A stretch of DNA of 64,000 nucleotides from Leifsonia sp. Root1293. GTDB lineage: Bacteria > Actinomycetota > Actinomycetes > Actinomycetales > Microbacteriaceae. The notes under the pieces were generated by a model that was not told the origin of the DNA, did no database searches, and saw only the letters and a list, made by a program, of their open reading frames with translations. The stretch spans positions 277,109 through 341,108 of the forward strand of contig NZ_LMEH01000002.1 of NCBI RefSeq assembly GCF_001425325.1, given 5' to 3'. The position numbers were made by a program, and so were the translations under genes. Below are positions 36,414 through 44,448 of the stretch, piece by piece (the first letter of the stretch is position 1; the number at the start of each line of letters is the position of its first letter).

Positions 36414-36827
36414 GTGACGACGACCACCCCATCAGTCCTGTTCGTGTGCGTGCACAACGCCGGGCGCTCCCAGATGGCCGCCGGCTACATGACGGCCCTC
36501 TCGGGCGGTCGCGTCGAGGTGTTGTCGGCAGGCTCGGAGCCGAAGGACCAGATCAACCCGATCGCCGTGCAGGCCATGGCAGAGGAGGGCATCGACATCG
36601 CGAACAACGTGCCCAAGATCCTCACGACGGATGCCGTGCGCGATTCCGATGTCGTCATCACGATGGGCTGCGGCGATACCTGCCCGATCTTCCCGGGCAA
36701 GCGATACGAGGACTGGGAGCTCGACGATCCGGCCGGACAGTCGATCGAGGCTGTGCGCCCCATCCGTGACGACATCAAGAGCCGCATCCGGAGCCTGCTC
36801 GGCGAGTTGCTGCCCGACCTGGCCTGA
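36414..36827 (+). CDS. arsC: Arsenate reductase, LMW-phosphatase type (mycothiol-linked)
   Basis: A 137-residue protein; GTG at 36414 puts C-V-H-N-A-G-R-S-Q-M near the N-terminus as in the family. The C-x5-R-S loop carries the nucleophilic Cys and anion-binding Arg; a later D-P-A-G has the general-acid Asp. A Cys pair G-C-G-D-T-C lies at about 85-90. Related C. glutamicum enzymes reduce arsenate to arsenite with mycothiol and mycoredoxin. It is 29 bases after the flavoprotein gene and probably cotranscribed with it. Confidence 0.9.
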   Translation: MTTTTPSVLFVCVHNAGRSQMAAGYMTALSGGRVEVLSAGSEPKDQINPIAVQAMAEEGIDIANNVPKILTTDAVRDSDVVITMGCGDTCPIFPGKRYEDWELDDPAGQSIEAVRPIRDDIKSRIRSLLGELLPDLA

Positions 36828-36876
36828 GCGGCGCAACCCGTAGCGCTCCGACCCCCGCGACGGCGAGGATGGCGGA

Positions 36877-37896
36877 ATGGACCCCGTTGAAGCCCTCGAG
36901 GAGATCGCGTTCAGGCTGGAGCGCGAGCTCGCCTCGCGCTACAAGTCGAAGGCGTTCCGCAAGGCCGCCGGCATCATCGAGCCGTTGGGTGCCGCCGAGG
37001 TGGCCGCCCAGGTCGCCGACGGACGGCTGAAGCGCACGGCAGGCATCGGCGCGACGACCTATGCCGTCATCGAGCAGGCCAGCGAGGGTCGCGTGCCCGA
37101 CTACCTTTCCGAGCTGCGCACGCGCGATGCGGCGACGGATGCGCCGGCCGGGTCGCTCCGCACGAAGCTGCGCGGCGACCTGCACAGCCACACCGAGTGG
37201 TCGGACGGCACGACGAGCATCGAGACGATGGCCAGGGCAGCCGAGGCGCTGGGGCACGAGTACCTCGTTATCAGCGACCACTCGCCGAACCTGAAGGTCG
37301 CCCGCGGGCTGACGGCCGAGCGCCTCGCCGAGCAGCTCGAGACCATCGAGGCGCTCGACGTGCACGGCAGCGGCATCCGTCTGCTCACGGGAATCGAGGT
37401 CGACATCCTCCTCGACGGAAGCCTCGACCAGACGCCAGAGATGCTCGGCCAGCTCGATGTCGTTGTCGCCTCGGTGCATTCGAAGCTGCGGGCGGATGCC
37501 GCCACCATGACGAAGCGGATGCTCGGCGGTGTCACCGACCCGCGCACGAACGTGCTCGGCCACTGCACCGGGCGGCTTGTTCAGGGGTCCCGCGGCACCC
37601 GGCCGCAGTCGGAGTTCGACGCCAGACGGGTGTTCGAGGCCTGCGCGGAGAACTCGGTGGCCGTTGAGATCAACTCGCGCCCGGAACGGCAGGATCCGCC
37701 AGACGAGCTGATCGCTCTGGCGCTGGAGATCGGATGCCTGTTCAGCATCGACAGCGACGCCCATGCGCCCGGGCAGCTGGGGCTGCTCGATCTGGGGGCG
37801 GCACGGGCCGAGAAGGCCGGGGTTCCGGCCGATCGGGTCGTCAACACCTGGCCGGTCGAGAAGCTGCTCGACTGGGCGCGACCCGTCTCGGGCTGA
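36877..37896 (+). CDS. PHP-domain phosphoesterase with PolX-like N-terminus
   Basis: A 339-residue protein. Residues 1-85 are a helix-hairpin-helix, pol-beta 8-kDa-like module (A-G-I-G-A-T-T). The PHP domain (about 105-335) has metal motifs D-L-H-S-H-T-E-W-S-D-G, S-D-H-S, a Glu in G-I-E-V-D, A-S-V-H-S and D-S-D-A-H. This is the layout of the PolX C-terminus without the polymerase palm, a known stand-alone form. It may be a 3'-5' exonuclease, AP endonuclease or small-molecule phosphatase. It follows arsC by 49 bases, but no arsenic link is known. Confidence 0.82.
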   Translation: MDPVEALEEIAFRLERELASRYKSKAFRKAAGIIEPLGAAEVAAQVADGRLKRTAGIGATTYAVIEQASEGRVPDYLSELRTRDAATDAPAGSLRTKLRGDLHSHTEWSDGTTSIETMARAAEALGHEYLVISDHSPNLKVARGLTAERLAEQLETIEALDVHGSGIRLLTGIEVDILLDGSLDQTPEMLGQLDVVVASVHSKLRADAATMTKRMLGGVTDPRTNVLGHCTGRLVQGSRGTRPQSEFDARRVFEACAENSVAVEINSRPERQDPPDELIALALEIGCLFSIDSDAHAPGQLGLLDLGAARAEKAGVPADRVVNTWPVEKLLDWARPVSG

Positions 37897-37975
37897 CACG
37901 GCTTGCGAGGCTGCCCTCGCGCATCGGGGATGTTCGCATCTACCGGTCGCCGGCTGACGCGCGTACCGTCGTGCC

Positions 37976-38335
37976 ATGAGCACCCTCACCGAGAGACTCG
38001 CCCAATCCGTGCCCTCCTGGGGAGCGAGACTGGCGTACGGCGACAAGACAACGCTCGACGGGCACGAGATCCTTCCGGTCGCCGTGGTCGTCTTCGGCTT
38101 CGGCGGAGGCGAGGGATCGGGTGATGTTCCCGATGCCGACGGTCCAGGCGCCGACAGGCGTGGCGATGGCAGCGGCGGTGGCGGCGGTGGCTACGCGCTG
38201 CCGATCGGCGCGTACGTCGGTGGCCCCGACGGGCCGGTCTTCCGCCCGAACCCGATCGCGATGATCGCCGTCGCGATCCCGCTGGTCTCGGCCGTCGGGC
38301 TGGCGCTGGCCCGCCTCAGCCGCAGAAGCGACTGA
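37976..38335 (+). CDS. GerW/YtfJ-like small protein
   Basis: A 119-residue protein. Y-G-D-K-T-T-L-D-G-H-E-I-L-P-V-A near the N-terminus, a glycine-rich centre (G-G-G-G-G-G-Y) and a C-terminal hydrophobic segment P-I-A-M-I-A-V-A-I-P follow the pattern of the GerW (YtfJ) family. That family was first seen in Bacillus spores but is widespread in non-sporulating actinobacteria. Its role there is unknown. The hydrophobic end and R-R-S-D tail suggest membrane association. Confidence 0.65.
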   Translation: MSTLTERLAQSVPSWGARLAYGDKTTLDGHEILPVAVVVFGFGGGEGSGDVPDADGPGADRRGDGSGGGGGGYALPIGAYVGGPDGPVFRPNPIAMIAVAIPLVSAVGLALARLSRRSD

Positions 38336-38463
38336 GCGCGGCCCACCTCGCCCCGCGGCCGACGCCGCTCCAGCCGGCCACGAGGCCATCCGTTCGCCCG
38401 CCCGCTCCGAACACTCTCTAGCGGGTGATCTCTCTCCCGCGCTGAGCGGATGCGGAGAGCGAC

Positions 38464-40125
38464 ATGGCGAACGACAAGCGCCACCCCCGGAAGCGGTTCT
38501 GGGTCTGGAGCGCGCTCGCGGGGCTCGTGAGTGCAGCGGCCTTCCTCGCGTCGGCCGAGCTCGTCGCCCTCGTGTTCGCCCGTGAGGGCAGCCCCATCCT
38601 GGCCGTCGGCTCGTTCGTGATCGACATCGTGCCGCGCTGGGCCAAGGAATTCGCCATCGAGACCTTCGGCGCCAACGACAAGCTGTTCCTGCTGCTCGGC
38701 CTCGCGGTCGGGGTGGCCGTGGCCGCAGCCGTGGCCGGTGTGCTGCAGTTCCTGCGTCCGCCGCTCGGCGTCATCGCTCTGGGCATCGCCGGAGTGCTCT
38801 CCACGGCGGCCATCGTGACCCGCGCGGGTGCGACGGCCCTCGCCTGGCTGCCGCCGGTCGTCGGCACCATCGTGGGCTCGCTTCTGCTCTGGCTGCTCGT
38901 GACCAAGCTCCGCTCGTGGCGCGACGACGTGGTGGCGTCGCGCCGCGATGCGGTCACCTCGACGGATGCCGCCGCCGGCTCGGAGTCCGCCGCGGCATCC
39001 GGAACCGCATCCGGAACCGCATCCGCAAACCCGGCGGCTGCGGCCGCGAAGGGTCCGCTCGACCGCCGCAGCTTCTTCCGGCTGCTCGGCATCACCGCCG
39101 CCGGTGCGGCGATCGTGGGCGTCGGTGCCCGCGTGGTGAATGTGACGACGGGGTCGATCGACGCGGTCCGCAAGGCACTGAAGCTGCCGGCCGCTCAGGA
39201 GGCCGTGACGATCCCGGATGGCGCCGACCTCGACATCCCGGGCATCTCTCCGCTCTTCACGAGCAACAAGGACTTCTACCGCGTCGACACCGCTCTCACG
39301 GTGCCGAGCATCGACCCCGACTCTTGGCGCCTCACGATCGACGGCATGGTCGGCGAGAAGATCGAGCTGAGCTTCGACGATCTGGTGGGGATGGGCCTCA
39401 ACGAGTACTCGATCACCCTCACCTGCGTCTCGAACGAGGTCGGCGGCGACCTGCTCGGCACCGCGAAGTGGCTCGGCATCCCCGTGCGCGACGTGCTGAA
39501 GAAGGCGGCCCCGAAATCGGGCGCCGACATGGTGCTCTCGCGCAGCATCGACGGGTTCACGGCCAGCACCCCGCTCGCCTCGCTCACCGATCCGAAGCTC
39601 GACGCCATCCTCGCTGTGGGCATGAACGGCGAGCCGCTCCCGCTCGAGCACGGCTTCCCCGTGCGCATGGTGGTGCCCGGCCTCTACGGCTACGTCTCGG
39701 CGACCAAGTGGCTGACCGAGCTCAAGGTCACCACGTTCGCGAAGGACGAGGCCTACTGGACTCCCCGTGGCTACAGCGCGAAGGCCCCGATCAAGTTCTC
39801 CTCGCGCATCGACACCCCCCGGCTCGACAAGGCCATCGACGCCGGTCCGGTGAAGGTCGCCGGGGTCGCCTGGGCCCAGACCGTCGGAATCAAGCAGGTC
39901 GACGTGAAGATCGACGACGCCGACTGGCAGAAGGCGACGCTCTCGGTTCCGGTGAACGTCGACACCTGGGTGCAGTGGTACGTCGACTGGGAGGCGACGC
40001 CCGGCACCCACTACGTCACCGTGCGGGCGACGGACAAGAACGGCAAGCAGCAGGTCGAGGAGCGGGCCCCCATCGCCCCCGATGGATCGAGCGGCCTGCA
40101 GAAGACCCTCATCAGGGTGAACTAG
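38464..40125 (+). CDS. Membrane-anchored sulfite-oxidase-family molybdoenzyme
   Basis: A 553-residue protein. Four hydrophobic segments (about 12-150) form an N-terminal membrane module; a basic linker with R-R-S-F-F-R-L-L-G-I (Tat-like) and a second hydrophobic stretch precede the Mo domain (about 260-440). The Cys in T-L-T-C-V-S-N-E-V-G-G is the Mo-cofactor ligand. A C-terminal dimerisation/Ig-like domain ends the protein, as in sulfite oxidases and YedY-like enzymes. The substrate is unknown; periplasmic repair of oxidised methionine or sulfite oxidation are candidates. Similar membrane-fused forms are common in actinobacteria. Confidence 0.85.
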   Translation: MANDKRHPRKRFWVWSALAGLVSAAAFLASAELVALVFAREGSPILAVGSFVIDIVPRWAKEFAIETFGANDKLFLLLGLAVGVAVAAAVAGVLQFLRPPLGVIALGIAGVLSTAAIVTRAGATALAWLPPVVGTIVGSLLLWLLVTKLRSWRDDVVASRRDAVTSTDAAAGSESAAASGTASGTASANPAAAAAKGPLDRRSFFRLLGITAAGAAIVGVGARVVNVTTGSIDAVRKALKLPAAQEAVTIPDGADLDIPGISPLFTSNKDFYRVDTALTVPSIDPDSWRLTIDGMVGEKIELSFDDLVGMGLNEYSITLTCVSNEVGGDLLGTAKWLGIPVRDVLKKAAPKSGADMVLSRSIDGFTASTPLASLTDPKLDAILAVGMNGEPLPLEHGFPVRMVVPGLYGYVSATKWLTELKVTTFAKDEAYWTPRGYSAKAPIKFSSRIDTPRLDKAIDAGPVKVAGVAWAQTVGIKQVDVKIDDADWQKATLSVPVNVDTWVQWYVDWEATPGTHYVTVRATDKNGKQQVEERAPIAPDGSSGLQKTLIRVN

Positions 40126-40178
40126 ACCGAGTTCCGATCCGGATGCCGAAGGAGGCGAGCGCTATGACGAGACGCGGC

Positions 40179-40736
40179 TCAGCGCAACGGCGCCAGGCCC
40201 TCGGCCAGCGCCTGCAGCTCATCGAGCTCCTTGCGGATGATCGCCGTCTCCTTCTCCTGCGCGACGAAGACGCCGTCGACCACCTGCCTGCCGCCGAAGG
40301 TGAGCTCGACGTTGGCGCCGACGCGGATCATTCCGAGGCTGGCGAGCACGGGAAGCAGGGCGACTACGCCACGGGTGCCTGATGACACGCCTCCATAGCT
40401 CACGAACCCGATGGGCTTCCTCCACCACTCCTGGTTGAGGAAGTCGATCGCGTTCTTGAGGGCGGGGGAGGAGCTGTAGTTGTACTCCAGCGTGACGAAG
40501 AGGAAGGCATCCGCCGCGTCGACGCGTTCACTCCACGCGATGGTGTGCTGCTGGGTGTACTGACGCAGCCGCGGGTGATTCGGCTCGTCCATGAACGGCA
40601 GGCCGAGCTCGAGCAGGTCGACGAAGTCGACGTCGAAGCCGCCGTGCTCGATCGCCCGATCGCGCACCCACTCCGCGATCGGCAGTCCCACTCGGCCCGG
40701 TCGCACACTGCCGACGATGATCATCAGTCTTGTCAT
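40179..40736 (-). CDS. NADPH-dependent FMN reductase family protein
   Basis: A 185-residue flavodoxin-fold protein. I-V-G-S-V-R-P-G-R-V-G at the N-terminus binds FMN phosphate; L-E-Y-N-Y-S-S-S-P-A-L-K-N-A-I-D is the classic family motif and Y-G-G-V-S-S-G-T-R-G the second FMN loop. It likely reduces quinones, azo compounds or flavins. Nothing nearby identifies a specific partner; it converges on the molybdoenzyme gene. Confidence 0.9.
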   Translation of the reverse strand: MTRLMIIVGSVRPGRVGLPIAEWVRDRAIEHGGFDVDFVDLLELGLPFMDEPNHPRLRQYTQQHTIAWSERVDAADAFLFVTLEYNYSSSPALKNAIDFLNQEWWRKPIGFVSYGGVSSGTRGVVALLPVLASLGMIRVGANVELTFGGRQVVDGVFVAQEKETAIIRKELDELQALAEGLAPLR

Positions 40737-40816
40737 GGATCCCCCTTGAACGGATGCCTCGACACTATGCCCGGGCTGGGGCAACACTCGCGCCCCGGGG
40801 CGGCCGGCGGGTTCCC

Positions 40817-41287
40817 TCAGGTCGCAGCCGTAAGACGCCCGGCCAAGATCCGCGCTCGGCTGAGCTGCACCGAGCGCGCCTGGCCAGAAGCGAATCGCAG
40901 CAGGCCGAACGGGGCGTGCACCGTGATGGTGTCGGTGACGCGGGAGGCGGCATCCGCCCCGCCGGACGGCTCCACCGTGTACCGATAGCTCAGCCGAACG
41001 CCCCCGGGGCTCTCGACGTCGCCGCCCACGACCCGATGCTCCGCATCCGACACGTCGCTGGCGAGGGTCACGGCGATGAGGTTGTCGTAGTGCAGCCCGA
41101 TCGCCGAGAAGCGCTCGACAGCCGTGTACGCCGTGACGCCGGGTCGCCCGGAGACGGCGCGCACGTCGCGCACCGCGACGATGAGCGGCGAGAGCCCGAG
41201 ATAGCTGTGCGGGTCGGAGAGGTGCGCGGCGACGGCGGCTGGGGGAGCCGTCACCGTGAACGAGTGCGAGAGCACGCGGCTGGGCAC
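40817..41287 (-). CDS. SRPBCC-fold (polyketide cyclase-like) small protein
   Basis: A 156-residue protein. S-H-S-F-T-V-T-A-P-P-A-A-V-A-A-H-L-S-D-P is the usual beginning of an SRPBCC domain, followed by beta-strands around a long C-terminal helix. The start GTG lies five bases after the PfkB stop, so it is probably cotranscribed with the kinase. The ligand is unknown. Confidence 0.65.
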   Translation of the reverse strand: MPSRVLSHSFTVTAPPAAVAAHLSDPHSYLGLSPLIVAVRDVRAVSGRPGVTAYTAVERFSAIGLHYDNLIAVTLASDVSDAEHRVVGGDVESPGGVRLSYRYTVEPSGGADAASRVTDTITVHAPFGLLRFASGQARSVQLSRARILAGRLTAAT

Positions 41288-41292
41288 CGCTG

Positions 41293-42183
41293 TCAGGCTC
41301 CGAGCAGGGCGTCGAGCGACGGATGCAGGTGCCTGGACGGGAGCACGGTTGCGGCGTGGGCGGCTCCGGCACGGAGCGCGGCATCGACGTCGGCACCGCC
41401 GAGCGTCGCGTCGAGCACGGCCGACATGAAGGCGTCGCCCGCTCCGTTGGTGTCGCGGACGACGACGGGCACGGCCGGGACCTCGTGGCGCCGCATCCGG
41501 CGGCCGGAGTCACCGGCGGATGCCGATGCCGACACTGCGATCGCTCCGCGCGCCCCCAGGGTGCAGACCGCGAGGGTCGCGCCGCCCTGCACCGTCGTCT
41601 CGAGGAAGTCCCACGGGTCGCCCGGCAGGCTGTCGGCGTTCATGAAGACGGCGTCGGCCCCCTCCAGGAACGGACGATGGAACTCGCTCTCACCGTCGTA
41701 GTCGTGCAGGTCGGTCCAGATCGGCACGCCGGTTGCCCTGGCCGCCGGCAGCAGGTCGCGGCTGCGCACCGACAGGTCGAGCACGAGGGCAGCGGCATCC
41801 GTCATCGCGGTCATCAGCTCGTCATCCGCCGCAGCACCTGGCGAGGTCGGCGACGAGAGGTAGAGCGAGACGCGCTCGCCGGCGCGGGTCATGAGGTTGA
41901 TGTGGCGCTCGGTGGCGTCGGACTCGGGGGCGATCAGGCGGATGCCGCTGTCGGTGAGCACCCGACGCACGCGCTCGCCGTCGGGGTCGGTGCCGAGGAG
42001 GGTGTGGAGCACCACGGGCCGGCCGAGCCCGACCAGTCCGAGCGCCTTGCCCGCCGAGGTGCCGCCGAGGGTCTCGTACTCCTCGGAGGCGAACTGCATG
42101 TGCGGCACGGGCTCCGGCAGGTGGTCGAGGTAGACCAGGCGGTTCCAGGATGCCGGTCCTGAGATGAAGACGTGCTCGGCCAT
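41293..42183 (-). CDS. PfkB-family carbohydrate kinase
   Basis: A 296-residue ribokinase-fold protein; ATG at 42183. G-G-T-S-A-G-K-A-L-G-L-V-G-L-G is the N-terminal signature and D-T-N-G-A-G-D-A-F holds the catalytic Asp. The substrate is unclear. It lacks the KDG-kinase features of the other PfkB protein in this window. It is followed by the SRPBCC gene. Confidence 0.85.
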   Translation of the reverse strand: MAEHVFISGPASWNRLVYLDHLPEPVPHMQFASEEYETLGGTSAGKALGLVGLGRPVVLHTLLGTDPDGERVRRVLTDSGIRLIAPESDATERHINLMTRAGERVSLYLSSPTSPGAAADDELMTAMTDAAALVLDLSVRSRDLLPAARATGVPIWTDLHDYDGESEFHRPFLEGADAVFMNADSLPGDPWDFLETTVQGGATLAVCTLGARGAIAVSASASAGDSGRRMRRHEVPAVPVVVRDTNGAGDAFMSAVLDATLGGADVDAALRAGAAHAATVLPSRHLHPSLDALLGA

Positions 42184-42241
42184 GCTGCCTCCCGGTGTCG
42201 GCCGCCGATCGGCCACATCGAGAGTAGCGGGGTCTGCGTGC

Positions 42242-42334
42242 AGTGGCGACGGACCTGTCCGCGTCCGTTCACGCCACTTCGCGGGCCTGTGCGCCCCGTG
42301 ATGCGGCGCGGAACCCCGCGAAATGGCGCACAGG
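42242..42334. repeat. Cluster of nested and interleaved inverted repeats
   Basis: One hairpin pairs AGTGGCG-ACGGAC (42242-42254) with GTCCGT-TCA-CGCCACT (42263-42278). A second set interleaves: GCCACTTCGCGGG (42273-42285) matches CCCGCGAAATGGC (42315-42327) with one mismatch, and CCTGTGCGCC (42286-42295) matches GGCGCACAGG (42325-42334) exactly. It fills the gap between the 54-residue gene and pfkB. Confidence 0.7.
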
Positions 42335-42357
42335 GCGACGGGCGCCGACGGATGCGG

Positions 42358-42522
42358 CTAGAGGACGGGCCCGTCGCTCTCGGTGATGTTCGCGCCCTCG
42401 AAGAAGGGGTCGACGCCGAGGTCCTTGTCGTTCTCCTTGCGCAGCTTCGCCTGCACCTCGGGGTCGTCTGCGAAGTCGCGGTCGTCTGGGCTGGTGTTGT
42501 CGGGGAGGTTCGTGTCGGTCAT
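42358..42522 (-). CDS. Small acidic hypothetical protein (54 residues)
   Basis: [12 protein letters not shown] at the start, then a charged [24 protein letters not shown]-style end. It is strongly acidic and probably unstructured. The open frame extends upstream, but a Met with a plausible beginning lies at 42522. I do not recognise a function. It lies downstream of the two membrane/lipoprotein genes on the same strand. Confidence 0.6.
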   Translation of the reverse strand: MTDTNLPDNTSPDDRDFADDPEVQAKLRKENDKDLGVDPFFEGANITESDGPVL

Positions 42523-42553
42523 GTCCGCCACGCTACTCCGCTCCGCCGCAGCA

Positions 42554-43423
42554 TCACTCGGGTGCGTCGTTGCGGAACTGGAACTGCACCCTGGACGACC
42601 CGTCGAGGGGAACCACGAGCGTGGTGTCGCGGTTGGTCCACACGTCGGGAACGAGGAACATCCTGTCGTCGCCGACGATGAGGAGCCGCAGGCCCCAGTA
42701 GCGGTAGCGGAACTTCTCCTCGGCGGAGTCTGGCAGCTCGAGCTCGTCGACCCCGGCCTCCGCCGGGAGGAAGAGCCGCTGCTGCGTGTCGATGATGACG
42801 CTCGGCAGGTCTCCGAGCTGGCGGACCTGGGCCTGGGCGATTCCGCGCCCCGACCACTGGGCGATCGTGGCCGTGGCCCAGAACAACGCCGCCGCGACCG
42901 CCAGCCAGAGCAGCACGATGAGCGCCAGGCGCGGTCGCGGGCGCAGCAGGGCCAGAGCGTAGGCACTGCCGCCGCCGCCGGCCGCGATCACCAGGGGCGT
43001 GACCAGCGGGTAGTACGGCCAGTCGCCCAGCAGGGGGTAGAGCACGAGCAGGACCACGCCGGCGGCCAGCAGGGCGAGGCCGGTCACGGCGACCCGCCGC
43101 ATCCGTCGCCCGAATCCGGGGTCCTCCTTCCGGCGCAGAACCGCGGCGTGCAGTGCGACGAGCGCGGCGCCGACCAGCACGAACGCGAGCAGGGGAACGA
43201 GCAGGGGCTGGGGGCTGCGCATCACGTAGTCCTGGGTGCCCAGCCCGATCACGTCGACGTCGACGCCGAAGTAGTCGTACTGCGCTCGCGAGGAGACGTA
43301 GCCGAAGTAGAACAGCAGCGCTCCGATGAGGGTGGCCGGGGCGATGACGTTGCCGAGGAACCCGATCCAGCGCTCGAACCGCGCACCCTCCGGCTGCTCG
43401 GGGGGAGTCGTCGGCGCGGACAT
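42554..43423 (-). CDS. Hypothetical membrane protein
   Basis: A 289-residue protein, starting at 43423, where its ATG overlaps the lipoprotein stop by one base. Four or five transmembrane segments ([53 protein letters not shown]) are followed by an extracytoplasmic beta-rich domain ending in [10 protein letters not shown]. Function unknown; coupled to the lipoprotein. Confidence 0.75.
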   Translation of the reverse strand: MSAPTTPPEQPEGARFERWIGFLGNVIAPATLIGALLFYFGYVSSRAQYDYFGVDVDVIGLGTQDYVMRSPQPLLVPLLAFVLVGAALVALHAAVLRRKEDPGFGRRMRRVAVTGLALLAAGVVLLVLYPLLGDWPYYPLVTPLVIAAGGGGSAYALALLRPRPRLALIVLLWLAVAAALFWATATIAQWSGRGIAQAQVRQLGDLPSVIIDTQQRLFLPAEAGVDELELPDSAEEKFRYRYWGLRLLIVGDDRMFLVPDVWTNRDTTLVVPLDGSSRVQFQFRNDAPE

Positions 43424-44154
43424 CACTCGCCCGTGCCGTCGTCGGGCGGGGTGATGTCGTCGGTGGGAGTCTCGCCCTCGGGGGCGTCCTCGACGGTGGG
43501 CGTCTCGTCGATCGAGGTGCCGTCGTCGGTGGGCGTGCCGCCATCGGCCGGATACTCGAGGGAGATCGCGACGTTCGGATCCGCTTGCACGCCCTCGACG
43601 AAGGCGGAGCACTCCGCCGAGTCCGGCGCATCGCACTCGGCCGAGCCGGTGAGGCTCACGGTGGGCGGCGTGCCCTGATCGGCGACGAAGACCGCGCCGT
43701 TCCCGGCGACGGCCAGCACGCAGTTCAGCGCTGCGGCGTCGAAGACGTGGCCGAGGCAGGCGGGGGCGCTGCCGGCGCATCCGTCGACGACGTCGAAGAT
43801 CGGCGGCGAGAAGTGCGCGCCGGTCACGGTGATCGCGATGCCGCCGGGAATGGGCTCGCCGCCCTGGGTGATCCAGTTGACGTCGACGCATTGCCGGGCC
43901 GGATCGGCCGGGTCGGGTGCGTGGGGCCCGCCGATCGGGAGGTGCGGCAGTTCGATCGCGATGGCCTCGCCGTCTTCGTCCCTGCCCTCGTCCCCGCCGT
44001 CGTCCGGAGGAGGTGCGCTGGTCGCGGCGGTCGGCGCAGCCGTGCTGAAAGGCGTCGGCTCGGGTTCCGGTTCGGCGGCGCTCGGTGCGCAGCCGGCGAA
44101 GACGGTGATGGTCAACGCCGCGACGGCGATCGCCCACAGAGTGCTGACGCGCAT
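43423..44154 (-). CDS. Putative lipoprotein with Asp/Glu/Thr-rich tail
   Basis: A 243-residue protein. A hydrophobic leader ends in V-F-A-G-C, with lipid-modified Cys22; a Pro/Glu linker follows. The central domain has six Cys in what look like disulfide pairs (C-V-D-V-N-W, G-C-A-G-S-A-P-A-C-L-G, C-V-L-A-V, C-D-A, C-S-A), and a T-P-T-D-D-style acidic tail ends it. Not recognised. It probably works with the downstream membrane protein at the cell surface. Confidence 0.75.
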   Translation of the reverse strand: MRVSTLWAIAVAALTITVFAGCAPSAAEPEPEPTPFSTAAPTAATSAPPPDDGGDEGRDEDGEAIAIELPHLPIGGPHAPDPADPARQCVDVNWITQGGEPIPGGIAITVTGAHFSPPIFDVVDGCAGSAPACLGHVFDAAALNCVLAVAGNGAVFVADQGTPPTVSLTGSAECDAPDSAECSAFVEGVQADPNVAISLEYPADGGTPTDDGTSIDETPTVEDAPEGETPTDDITPPDDGTGE

Positions 44155-44448
44155 AGTGGCCCCCCAGGAGTGGGATCGGCGACCGACGCGGTTCCGGCGG
44201 TGCCGGTGGCCTCCACTATCCGCCTTCCGATGCCACAGGGCAATGCCGGTGCGGGCTCTTACGCTGCGGTTTGCGAGGCGCCCCGCAAGCGCATGCGCCC
44301 GATCACGCAAGAAATCATCAAAAAGCTGACATTTCCTCACGCACCCTTGTGCGGCGGATGCGGCCACTCGTAATGTCGGCCTCATCCCCGCGTGCTCCAG
44401 GCACGTCGGTGCCCGACGCAGCGCACCACTTCGAGAGACGAGTCGACG

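Noticed and set aside
40164-40382. Short plus-strand frame after AAGGAGG, opposite the FMN reductase
   Set aside because: The ribosome-binding site is strong, but the peptide mirrors the reductase codons and lies wholly antisense to its 3' end. A transcript would be needed to accept it.
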